From NCBI RefSeq assembly GCF_003340495.1, contig NZ_QASA01000001.1, forward strand, positions 4,402,001 through 4,466,000: 64,000 nucleotides of DNA, in the 5' to 3' direction. Of the stretch, positions 45,460 to 52,838 are shown one piece after another. The notes under the pieces were generated by a model that worked only from the letters and a program-made list of their open reading frames with translations, made no database searches and was not told the origin of the DNA. This DNA is from Adhaeribacter pallidiroseus. Lineage in GTDB: Bacteria > Bacteroidota > Bacteroidia > Cytophagales > Hymenobacteraceae. The translations under genes and the position numbers were made by a program. Positions within the stretch are counted from its first letter, which is position 1. The number at the start of each line of letters is the position of its first letter.

Positions 45460-46296
45460 TTATGCTTTTAGGTTAATTAAATCTTCGGTCGCTTTGGTTA
45501 CTACCTCTTGCAAGGCATTATCTAAATCCATCGATGACCGTTTTAACATGGGTATAATTTCACTTTTGAGCTGTTCGGCCTCGTAGTAATCAAAAATAGA
45601 AATAAGACCTAACATTCTACTCAGGGGTTCCCGCACCTGGTGGGCATTAAGCACTGATATTTCCAGTAATTTTGCGTTCTTAGCGGCAATTTCCTGGGTC
45701 CGGAGTTGGATAATATCTTGCTGCTGCTCCATAATAGAGTTAATGGTCTTATTTCTATCCTGAATGATGTGAAAAGCATCTTCTAACTCTTGAAATAAAC
45801 AAATTTCTAATAATTTTGTCTCAAGCGCTTCGGTCACCATTTTAAGGATAACTACTTCTTTGGGCGTAAAACTGCGGCTTTTGCCACTTAATACCGTAAC
45901 GGTAATCTGCCGATCGGATGCATAATTAAACAACCAGCCCCATAGCTTCGGCTCTTCCGCTTCGGGCAAGGCGTAAGCAACTGGCAAACCAAATTCGCCA
46001 GGCTCTGTCCAATAAACAGGAAGCTTTTTTTCCAACAATACTTCTTCCACTAAGAAATACTCCGGGGCCGCCTGTATTTTAATATTTGTATTAATCCCCG
46101 ATACCATCAAGTGAATGTATTGACTGTTGCGTTTAAAACTTACCCGAAAAAAATAACAATTAAATAAGTATTTCAGGTTAATCTTAAAACAAGTAGCTAT
46201 TTCTTCAAAGGAGCGGCAGCGGATTAAACTATTCGAGAACTTAGAAAAAGCCTCGTAAGTTACCCGCATTACCTGGCTCTCTACTGCTATCGACAA
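45460..46296 (-). CDS. Sensor protein with a kinase-type His helix pair but no ATPase domain
   Basis: A 278-residue soluble protein. Residues about 10-180 form a GAF-like sensory domain (VTYEAFSKFSNSLIRCRSFEEIA, SFTPKEVVILKMVTEAL), followed by a coiled coil (190-220) and a dimerisation/His-phosphotransfer-like helix pair (about 222-272) with LNAHQVREPLSRMLGLI. The chain stops after the second helix; there is no ATP-binding domain. It heads a two-gene operon with a CheY-like receiver. It can be read as a phosphotransfer or phosphatase partner, or as a truncated kinase; conserved architecture in the PAS protein at 42122 argues against random truncation. Confidence 0.85.
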   Translation of the reverse strand: MSIAVESQVMRVTYEAFSKFSNSLIRCRSFEEIATCFKINLKYLFNCYFFRVSFKRNSQYIHLMVSGINTNIKIQAAPEYFLVEEVLLEKKLPVYWTEPGEFGLPVAYALPEAEEPKLWGWLFNYASDRQITVTVLSGKSRSFTPKEVVILKMVTEALETKLLEICLFQELEDAFHIIQDRNKTINSIMEQQQDIIQLRTQEIAAKNAKLLEISVLNAHQVREPLSRMLGLISIFDYYEAEQLKSEIIPMLKRSSMDLDNALQEVVTKATEDLINLKA

Positions 46297-46324
46297 GGGA
46301 TTAAATTAAGATACGTAACGAGAA

Positions 46325-46915
46325 TTAAAATTCGGCTTCCGTTAATTCATTATCAATCTTGATTCCCGAAATAGTAGCCAGCGTATTCAGCATATTTACC
46401 AAGTCGGCCTGGGCCATTAACTCCTGTACTTCTTCTTCGGTAAAACCTTCTTCCAAGAGTTTCTCAAAATCATAGTTCGTTAACTCCTCTGAATTTAAAG
46501 CAGCTTTCGTAACCAACTGTATAGCAGACTTATAGCTATTGGGCAGGGCGGGCGAATCCAAGTTCTCGGTTACTCTAAAATCTGGATCGTCACTTATCAT
46601 TTTACTCATGCTATCGGCAAATAAGCCATGTGCATGCGCACAATACTCACAACCACGTTCCTTCGATACGTTGTAGATAATAAGCTGCTTTAACACGTTA
46701 GGTACCTGACCTTCGATGAGCGTGGCCCGCAATTTAGCCCAGTTGCCCCGCAGTAGGGTAGCATTACTGCCCTGGCATTTAAACCAGTTGAGCACAAAAG
46801 GTAACTGAAGAACCTGCATGGTTTCTTCGTAAATGGCCTTTACCTCCGAATCTGCTTCCTGGTAAGACACTAACTTAAATCGGGTACTGGGTAAGGCTGT
46901 AGTTGTAGTTGACAT
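46325..46915 (-). CDS. AhpD-like carboxymuconolactone decarboxylase family protein
   Basis: About 196 residues, start MSTTTTALPSTRFKL (an ATG eight codons upstream is possible). The redox motif ERGCEYCAHAHGLFA near residue 90 is the Cys-x-x-Cys-x3-His of AhpD-type peroxidase reductants. The helical fold is all-alpha as in the family. It ends 28 bp before the kinase-like gene, on the same strand, so it may be the first gene of that operon and link redox state to the signalling pair (inference). Confidence 0.88.
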   Translation of the reverse strand: MSTTTTALPSTRFKLVSYQEADSEVKAIYEETMQVLQLPFVLNWFKCQGSNATLLRGNWAKLRATLIEGQVPNVLKQLIIYNVSKERGCEYCAHAHGLFADSMSKMISDDPDFRVTENLDSPALPNSYKSAIQLVTKAALNSEELTNYDFEKLLEEGFTEEEVQELMAQADLVNMLNTLATISGIKIDNELTEAEF

Positions 46916-47083
46916 AGACTTGTTTTTTTTACTTTTCAAAGATAATTAAAGGTTTATGCTCCTAAATCAAAGTAAATACCAAGTCTTAAATTCTAAATAA
47001 ATAATAGTTAAAGTACTATATGTTTATAAAATTTGTACTAAACCAGTATTCGCCCCGATAGAAACAGGAACAATTTTACCAAA
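46916..47083. other. Left junction of the accessory island
   Basis: Between the AhpD-like gene and the truncated replication gene, codon use and base composition change to strongly AT-rich. No direct repeat, tRNA or integrase marks the junction. Confidence 0.4.
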
Positions 47084-47671
47084 TAATATGCCCGCACGTT
47101 CATAGATGTGGCAACAGATGAGCTTGCGGTAAAGATACTTAGCAAGTTTTTCGATAATAATAAGAAGCGAAGCAAGAACTTTATCTACCTCTGGGTTGCC
47201 GAAAGGCAAGCCGAGCACAAGGTATTTCCGGAGAACATTCACTTTCACATGCTTACTAATAAGTACTGGGACATTAAAAAAAGTTGGGCTTACTGGTTAG
47301 AACTGCAAGCCAAACATGGCATTAAGCCAAGAGAAGAGAACTTTAAACCGTCTTCTGCTTTTGATGTGAAGCAGATAAACACTAAAAACCCGAAAAGTAT
47401 TGGAGCTTACTTAACCAAGTACGTGACCAAGAACAAAGCGGAGTTCAGGTGCCAAGTTTGGAATTGCTCGAAGCATATTTCAATCCTCTATACTGATTTC
47501 TATACTGGTTATGAGTTTTTGGAGAAATTGCAACGACTTAAGAAGGAGGAAATAAAAGAAGTGCCTTTAGAATATTGTACCCTGTATCTAATACCTCTAG
47601 ATAAGATTACTATGCGGTTTTACGACCGCTTGCAAGTTAAAAATAAACAAACCCTTGAAACCCTAAACTAG
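47084..47671 (+). pseudogene. Rolling-circle replication initiator (HUH endonuclease), 5'-truncated
   Basis: The frame opens after a stop at 47084 with no ATG and begins inside the domain (TFIDVATDELAVKILSKFF); a GTG at 47108 is the only near start. The HUH metal motif is ENIHFHMLTNKYW near residue 54 and the catalytic Tyr region is IGAYLTKYVTKNK near residue 97, with the Cys-rich VWNCSKHISILYTD after it. This is the replication-associated protein of Bacteroidota plasmids, satellites and small phages. The first strand motif and about 80 residues are missing, so the protein is probably dead or badly impaired. It is followed at 6 bp by a zinc-ribbon protein. Confidence 0.75.
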
Positions 47672-47676
47672 ATAAT

Positions 47677-47940
47677 ATGCCACTTTCACGTAAACGTAAA
47701 AAAAGTAGAACTTCATTAGTAAAATTAAAAATTAAGCAAAGAAAAATTATAATATCAATAGTTGAACCTGATTTCATGAATGAAGAAAATTGTCGAACTT
47801 GCGGTACCTTAAGAGAAAAACTCACATTTCTAGAGTTACCTCTAGAACAGAAGCTACACTGGATACAAAATGATTATTTTAGCTTAATTCCATTCCATTT
47901 TTATTGCCCTAATTGCAAGGAAGCTTCCGCTTTAATTTAA
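47677..47940 (+). CDS. Small zinc-ribbon protein (87 aa)
   Basis: A basic N-terminus (MPLSRKRKKSRTSLVKLK) is followed by two Cys pairs, CRTCG near residue 39 and CPNCK near residue 78, the four-Cys layout of a zinc ribbon that binds nucleic acid or protein. It starts 6 bp after the replication gene, so it belonged to the same element. A short hairpin AAGAGT/ACTCTT lies just past the stop (47943-47958). Function not known. Confidence 0.6.
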   Translation: MPLSRKRKKSRTSLVKLKIKQRKIIISIVEPDFMNEENCRTCGTLREKLTFLELPLEQKLHWIQNDYFSLIPFHFYCPNCKEASALI

Positions 47941-47995
47941 AAAAGAGTGTAAACTCTTAATAGATATTGTTACAATAGATTTTAAGAGATTTTGT

Positions 47996-48075
47996 GAACT
48001 GCACCTTATTCTGCTGGATAAACCACTATGCGGTTTTATGAGCGTTTAGAAACAAAAAATAATCTAACGCTATAA
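47996..48075 (+). pseudogene. Remnant of a second replication-initiator C-terminus
   Basis: The bases encode ELHLILLDKP, then after one missing base MRFYERLETKNNLTL-stop. This matches the last 25 residues of the neighbouring replication protein (LYLIPLDKITMRFYDRLQVKN). So the tail of a related but distinct copy is left here, 330 bp from the first. The rest of the gap 47941-48379 shows no gene. Confidence 0.6.
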
Positions 48076-48379
48076 TAATAAATAATTACCAAAATATCTT
48101 TAATAAACATAATAAGCAATATAAATACTTTGTACTGCTAAAATGAAAGTTTTACTTTCTGTATCACTTCTGAATCCGATAATGCCAAAATGTAAAAAAT
48201 CCAAGAGATTTTCATTCACTTCTTTTTACTAATTTTATCGGTTGGTAACACTGTAAAAATTCAACTAACATTGATCATTTTATTAATTATTATAAATGCA
48301 TAGATATTACAACAGTGTTGATAAGAGAATAACCTGAGAATAAAAGAACCAGATAACATCAGTTTTAAATTAATAAAAA

Positions 48380-49162
48380 TTACGAATTAAAATAGCTTTG
48401 AATGATATTCCTTCTCTTTATTAAAATAGAATCTTCACTATTCTCACTTATAACCATTCTATAAATTAGATCAAAAAGTTGGTCTACGCTATATTTAATT
48501 CCTTCCTTGCCTCTTTCCTGAAAAATTTTAATATAGGCTTGAAACAAAAATTTACCTCTCAATTTGACTTGATAATTAGTTAAAATATCTTGGAAAATTG
48601 CTTCATCAGGTTCTTGAAAGTTTATTTTATTTAAAAACTCAGCACTAAATTCAATGCTCTTTTTTGGTATTATAGCGGTATTAAGTAAAGAAACATTTGA
48701 AAAGCTACAATCATAGCTTTGTTCATTGATGGCTTTCTCAACTTCACGGGAATACCATAAGCAAACGTTTTTTATAATTAATGCTAATTTCAGCTTTTCA
48801 TCATCAGTTAAAAGCTTTATTAAAATATGCTCACCATCTTGGTAAAGCTCATTCTCTATTGAATAACCTTCAGTAGTTATTAAATCCTCATCAGCAAAAT
48901 CGGGTCTACCAAAAAATAGCCATAAATCTGAGTCGCAAATGAAGAGAAGTTTAGAACTGATTTCATTTTTTCTTTTATAAATTTCCAATAACTTAGTTCT
49001 ACCACCACATGACAGAAAATCTAGGTCTATTATATCAAGTTCTTTTTCTATGTTTCTATAAATTTGTAAATCATCAATTCCCTCAATTAAAACAGTATTT
49101 AAGCCACTTCTTTTTAAAACTTCAATTAATATATCTGGGGTAAGTGGATTTATTCTAGGCAT
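48380..49162 (-). CDS. DUF4435 (TOPRIM-like) protein, AriB-type effector of a PARIS-like system
   Basis: A 260-residue protein. The N-terminal half shows the TOPRIM-like metal sites of DUF4435: VLIEGIDDLQIYRNIEKE near residue 23 (Glu and Asp), LLFICDSDLW near residue 72 (Asp-x-Asp) and TEGYSIENELY near residue 95. In the PARIS anti-phage system AriB carries these sites and, when released by AriA, degrades a host tRNA. The gene overlaps the upstream ATPase gene by 8 bp, the same order as in ariAB. Sequence is visibly AT-rich against the core genes. Function as defence is inferred from architecture. Confidence 0.82.
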   Translation of the reverse strand: MPRINPLTPDILIEVLKRSGLNTVLIEGIDDLQIYRNIEKELDIIDLDFLSCGGRTKLLEIYKRKNEISSKLLFICDSDLWLFFGRPDFADEDLITTEGYSIENELYQDGEHILIKLLTDDEKLKLALIIKNVCLWYSREVEKAINEQSYDCSFSNVSLLNTAIIPKKSIEFSAEFLNKINFQEPDEAIFQDILTNYQVKLRGKFLFQAYIKIFQERGKEGIKYSVDQLFDLIYRMVISENSEDSILIKRRNIIQSYFNS

Positions 49163-50216
49163 TTTCAGCTATTCTTTTATCATTAATAATGATTTCTTTA
49201 TCAGGATATTTTGAATATATGAATGGAGAATGTGTAGCAATAATAAATTGATTCCCTTTATTTTGTTTTAATAAAGTTGGGAATAATAATCTTTGCCAAT
49301 CAGTATGAAGGCTAAGTTCGGGCTCATCAATAAATATAATGGATTTATCATAAAAGAAGTTATAACATAAAAAGCTTAGCATTTGCTTTTCACCAGATGA
49401 AAGCTTTTCAGAATAAATAGCTTCTTTCGCATCTCCTAACTTAATATTCCCTGTTATAGAAATTGATTTATTTTTAAAAATCTTATCTACAAAGCTTGAC
49501 AATACTGAAATAGGTTTTAATATATCATTCTTTTTAGAATCATTATTCCTAACAACAGCTTTTATTGATTCTAAGGATTCTTTTTCTTTATTGGTACTTT
49601 TGGAAACAATATCTAAAATTACTTTTGATTGCTCATCCTCAAGCTTTCTTACTTTTTCTGAAATTTCAGAATATTTACTTGTCAACAGAAAGTCAATGTC
49701 ATGAGAAGAAATAGAAGTAATAAAATTATGCTTAGTTTTATTAAGTTCAGTAGAGATAACATCTAGTGCTTCTCTAAGATTGAAAGTACTAAACCTGGAA
49801 CGTTTCCCTTCAGAATTAAGAATAGAATAACCACCTTCAATCCTTCTAAACGTTGGAAAATATAATGAACCCCACATTGGTACTAATCCATCTATTGATT
49901 CAAGTTGCTTTAATGAGATTTCATGGGGAAAAGGAGGAACTTCAGATTTAGTATTAATTTTTAAAAACTTTGTATTTTCTTTCTCAGTAAAAATTAGTTC
50001 TAAGAAATCTCCATCCATAAAATCAAGACGAGCATAATCAAAGTCCATTTCATCGAAAATGTATTTCCAGTTCCCACTCGTCATGTACCACATTAATTTC
50101 AATAAAGTTGTTTTCCCACTTCCATTTTTTCCCGAAATTATATTAAGATCTGAGTGAAACAAAAAATCTTGAGTGATCCTATTATTAAGTTTGATTACAC
50201 TTAGTTTAGTTATCAT
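49155..50216 (-). CDS. ABC/SMC-type AAA ATPase, AriA-type sensor of a PARIS-like system
   Basis: A 353-residue soluble ATPase. Walker A is ISGKNGSGKTTLLKL near residue 27; the central part is coiled (about 195-220); the ABC signature KLSSGEKQML is near residue 276; Walker B with adjoining D-loop is IIFIDEPELSLHTDW near residue 293; the switch His is in IIATHSPFIYSK near residue 327. This is the AAA15/OLD-like ATPase class. With the overlapping DUF4435 gene it forms the two-gene PARIS layout, in which the ATPase detects a phage anti-restriction protein and triggers the effector. It is shorter than the best-known AriA. Confidence 0.85.
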   Translation of the reverse strand: MITKLSVIKLNNRITQDFLFHSDLNIISGKNGSGKTTLLKLMWYMTSGNWKYIFDEMDFDYARLDFMDGDFLELIFTEKENTKFLKINTKSEVPPFPHEISLKQLESIDGLVPMWGSLYFPTFRRIEGGYSILNSEGKRSRFSTFNLREALDVISTELNKTKHNFITSISSHDIDFLLTSKYSEISEKVRKLEDEQSKVILDIVSKSTNKEKESLESIKAVVRNNDSKKNDILKPISVLSSFVDKIFKNKSISITGNIKLGDAKEAIYSEKLSSGEKQMLSFLCYNFFYDKSIIFIDEPELSLHTDWQRLLFPTLLKQNKGNQFIIATHSPFIYSKYPDKEIIINDKRIAENA

Positions 50217-50676
50217 ATCTAAATTATTAGCTTAAATTATTTCTTAAATTTTATCTTTAATGTTGAGCTTATATTGAACCTGTTTGAGCTTTTTAAAAGT
50301 AATTAATTTGTGTATAAAATGGATAAGATATCCAATGTTCTGCAATCTTTATTTATTATTTTGCAATTAATAGATAGCTTTAAGCTAAAGATATTGTGTT
50401 TAATTTAAATTTTAAATTAAACATAAAGATTCTTAACTGGTTCATTTTAATCAATGGTTATAAAAAAATATATCCTTTCTAATTTAAAGGTCATTTTTGA
50501 TGATTAATTAAATCCTCAAGGAGCCCTCTTGATTATATAACAACTTAAATATATTATTAATAAAATAATTGTTTTTACGTGCAGACCTCTGGTTGAGAAT
50601 ATGATGATTTTTTAATAGCAAAGTATTTATAGCCAATATTAATAAACCGTCCCCTATAATGTCCCCTTACAATGAA
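50217..50676. other. Very AT-rich spacer, no gene seen
   Basis: About 460 bp upstream of the ATPase gene, with long A/T runs. It must hold the promoter of the ATPase/DUF4435 pair, but no TAnnTTTG box with correct spacing is clear. GGGGAC occurs twice on the minus strand at 50649-50666. Confidence 0.5.
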
Positions 50677-50709
50677 AAAGCCTTGTAAACAACTAATTTA
50701 CAAGGCTTT
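50677..50709 (-). terminator. Terminator downstream of the Mrr-like gene
   Basis: A perfect 13-bp stem AAAGCCTTGTAAA/TTTACAAGGCTTT with a 7-nt loop, ending in a T run on the minus strand. It lies about 90 bp past the stop of the Mrr-like gene. Confidence 0.8.
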
Positions 50710-50721
50710 ATAATAATTAAA

Positions 50722-50740
50722 AGTACCCAGAGCCGGGTTC
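50722..50740 (-). other. tRNA 3'-end-like sequence, possible att remnant
   Basis: On the minus strand the bases read GAACCCGGCTCTGGGTAC, which looks like the T-arm 3' strand plus acceptor 3' strand of a tRNA (usual form ...CTCTGGGTACCA), directly followed by T-rich sequence and the terminator. No complete tRNA is present. Such fragments are left when an island integrates in a tRNA gene. This is a weak, short match. Confidence 0.3.
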
Positions 50741-50801
50741 CTCAAGTCTATTATCCATCAAGTAGTTATGCTTTTTTTGGTAAACAATTGGTAAATAATT
50801 G

Positions 50802-51629
50802 CTAGATTAATCCTAATTTATATTGTTGCACCCAATCTAAGACATCAACACGGTCATTCAAGTGTAAAAGATAAGGATGCTTATTTTGTCTATTATGAAC
50901 ACCAGAAGTAAAATAGGAAGTTGTAACTATGATACCAGCATTAGCCTGCTCTTCCTTAATAACATCCATAAAGCTCCGCACGATGTCGATTTCTACTGGG
51001 TTCTTTGCAGCATAGCGTTTACATTCAACTAAAAATTTTATTGGGTACCCACCAATTTCTTGAATAGCTAAGATATCGTATCCACCATCCCTAGTTTGCT
51101 TAGTAAGTTCGACTTTGAAATTCCGCTTGTTTAAAAGTTCCGCAATAACTTCTTCAAAATGTCTAGGCTCAATCTTGTATAAAATGTCATTATTGTGGTA
51201 AATGTCGGAGATGATTGATTTAACTCTTTCTGATTCTTTAAATACTATCTGCTCAGATTCGTATTCTAAATCACCAACTAAATCAAACTCTAAAAATTTA
51301 AGTTTAGAATATTCAGGCGAGTTAAAGAACTTATTTAAGCCACCAATTCCTGGAATATTAATTTCGGGCGGTAATTTAAGTACTAACTTGCTAAATGGCT
51401 GATAGACTTGTGATATAGCAGCTGCCATGGTTCCAGCTTTAGAAATGGACTCAGTAAATTCCGCAGATTTTCTAAAGGCTTCTTTAATTTGATCGTTAAA
51501 TATTTTGGTATCTTCCATTGCTTTCGTAAAAGCAGCCTGGCTGGCATGTAATTCAGACCATGGACTTTTTACTCCAAGCATTTGACTTTGGATAAGAGCA
51601 ACCTTTTGAATCCAATCGTAGGGTTCCAT
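50802..51629 (-). CDS. Mrr-like restriction endonuclease with a helical N-terminal domain
   Basis: A 275-residue protein. Residues 1-150 are mostly helical with no known motif. Residues about 155-250 form the Mrr-type PD-(D/E)xK nuclease: FEEVIAELLNKRNFKVELTK, the catalytic Asp in TRDGGYDILA near residue 180, and the ECK motif in FLVECKRYAAK near residue 199, followed by the Q/D-containing helix. Mrr nucleases cut modified or foreign DNA. It starts 22 bp after the HTH gene, so it forms an operon with a repressor, and divergently faces the replication operon. A defence or element-control role is likely but unproven. Confidence 0.85.
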   Translation of the reverse strand: MEPYDWIQKVALIQSQMLGVKSPWSELHASQAAFTKAMEDTKIFNDQIKEAFRKSAEFTESISKAGTMAAAISQVYQPFSKLVLKLPPEINIPGIGGLNKFFNSPEYSKLKFLEFDLVGDLEYESEQIVFKESERVKSIISDIYHNNDILYKIEPRHFEEVIAELLNKRNFKVELTKQTRDGGYDILAIQEIGGYPIKFLVECKRYAAKNPVEIDIVRSFMDVIKEEQANAGIIVTTSYFTSGVHNRQNKHPYLLHLNDRVDVLDWVQQYKLGLI

Positions 51630-51651
51630 TCTATATCTTCTAGTTTATACG

Positions 51652-52011
51652 TTACCCTTTAGCAAAATTCATAGTAGTTAAAAGCTCATTGTGCTTCTCC
51701 AACAAGGCAATGTATTTTTTCTGAAGATTTAAGAGAGCTTTAGTACATTCAGAAAGGCTTTGTAATTCGGTAACTGATTCTTCCGGCAATTCAGAAAGAG
51801 TTTCTTGAGAAGTTTTTAGTTCTGGTATATCTTGACTAAAATCATAGTGAATAATCTTGCCCACCCTTTTAATAAAATCAAGATCTAAGTTAGGTGTCTG
51901 AAACCTAACATATAGGGTATTACGAGTAATCGCCAAAGCTTCAGCAACTTTCACGATTTTCATATCGCTGTTTCTTACCTTTTGTTCAACTACTTCACCC
52001 CGATGTATCAT
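51652..52011 (-). CDS. HTH transcriptional regulator of the element
   Basis: A 119-residue protein with an N-terminal helix-turn-helix (MKIVKVAEALAITRNTLYVRFQ, residues 17-38) and a C-terminal coiled coil (LQSLSECTKALLNLQKKYIALLEKHNELL, about 80-112) that suggests dimer formation. It lies divergent to the replication operon and upstream of the Mrr-like gene, the position of a phage-type or PICI-type (Stl-like) repressor. It probably binds the dyads at 52111-52130. Confidence 0.8.
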   Translation of the reverse strand: MIHRGEVVEQKVRNSDMKIVKVAEALAITRNTLYVRFQTPNLDLDFIKRVGKIIHYDFSQDIPELKTSQETLSELPEESVTELQSLSECTKALLNLQKKYIALLEKHNELLTTMNFAKG

Positions 52012-52110
52012 AGCATTACAAAAATGCTAGATAAACTATCAAAAAAATTAACCAAAATTTTACATAATTCTTGCTTTATTGCGTACACTTTAACTTATTT
52101 GCTTAATTAC

Positions 52111-52130
52111 TTAACATTTTTGTTAAATGT
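52111..52130. promoter_or_regulatory. Candidate repressor operator
   Basis: TTAACATTTTTGTTAA (52111-52126) is a near-perfect dyad, overlapped by ACATTT-n5-AAATGT (52114-52130). It sits in the 182-bp divergent spacer between the HTH gene and the replication operon. Confidence 0.4.
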
Positions 52131-52193
52131 AATTAAATAATTCAGTCAATAAAAAGATTATTTGTTAAAAAAGTTAAAGAAAATCTGCGCAAA

Positions 52194-52541
52194 ATGACAC
52201 AATTAAGTAATAACTCTAATCTTGGTAAAAAGCCTACCAAAAAGCGTATTCGAAAAATTTATGTAATGCAGAAGCAAAACCAGCTTAAAAGCATACTAAT
52301 GGAACTAGGTTTTGAAGATTATAAACCTACTGCTTCTCTTTTAAAAAAATTAGGAATAACCCGACTACGGTTCTTTCAAATTTTTGAAAATACGGGCAAA
52401 AATGAGATAACTGTTACGGAGAAGGAGAACATCGAAAATTGGTTAGCCGAGATTTTGAATAAACCAGTTAGTCAAATCAACTTTATGGTACCTGGTCCCC
52501 AAGAACTCCTAGACTTACAATTAACGTCTAAACGGTTTTAG
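52194..52541 (+). CDS. Hypothetical basic protein, first gene of the element replication operon
   Basis: A 115-residue protein with a very basic N-terminus (GKKPTKKRIRKIYVMQKQNQLK), a predicted helix-turn-helix-like middle (ASLLKKLGITRLRFFQIFEN) and a C-terminal helix. The layout resembles small element regulators or excisionase-like proteins, but I cannot place it in a family. Its stop is 1 bp ahead of the next start, so it is in the same operon as the primase-helicase. Confidence 0.65.
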   Translation: MTQLSNNSNLGKKPTKKRIRKIYVMQKQNQLKSILMELGFEDYKPTASLLKKLGITRLRFFQIFENTGKNEITVTEKENIENWLAEILNKPVSQINFMVPGPQELLDLQLTSKRF

Positions 52542-52542
52542 C

Positions 52543-52788
52543 ATGGAATTTACCGCAATTAGTTACCGTCTTAGCCGCATGGTTAAAGCTGTCGAGACTA
52601 CTATTATAGCTCAGTTGGATATACTTCAGCAGGAGTTCGATAATAACACCATCGATCAATCCACTTATGACTTCTGCCGAATTTTATTAGAAGCTGATTT
52701 AAAAGAGCTTCAAGTCAAAGCCAACATAAGTATTAAAATAGGTCATAAAACCGATGTAGTTCCTCCTTTTAAATTCAACTCCAATTAG
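52543..52788 (+). CDS. Hypothetical protein of the replication operon (81 aa)
   Basis: A short helical protein (YRLSRMVKAVETTIIAQLDILQQEF, then TYDFCRILLEADLKELQVKA) with a likely two-helix coiled coil and no known motif. It directly follows the previous gene and precedes the primase-helicase by 50 bp. Function unknown; small partner proteins of replicative helicases in satellites have similar size. Confidence 0.6.
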   Translation: MEFTAISYRLSRMVKAVETTIIAQLDILQQEFDNNTIDQSTYDFCRILLEADLKELQVKANISIKIGHKTDVVPPFKFNSN

Positions 52789-52838
52789 ATTCTAAGAGCT
52801 AACGATAATGGTATACTTATTAAAAATAGGGCAATGAT

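Noticed and set aside
47024-47248. 74-codon minus-strand frame opposite the replication gene
   Set aside because: Antisense to the recognisable HUH-domain coding frame.
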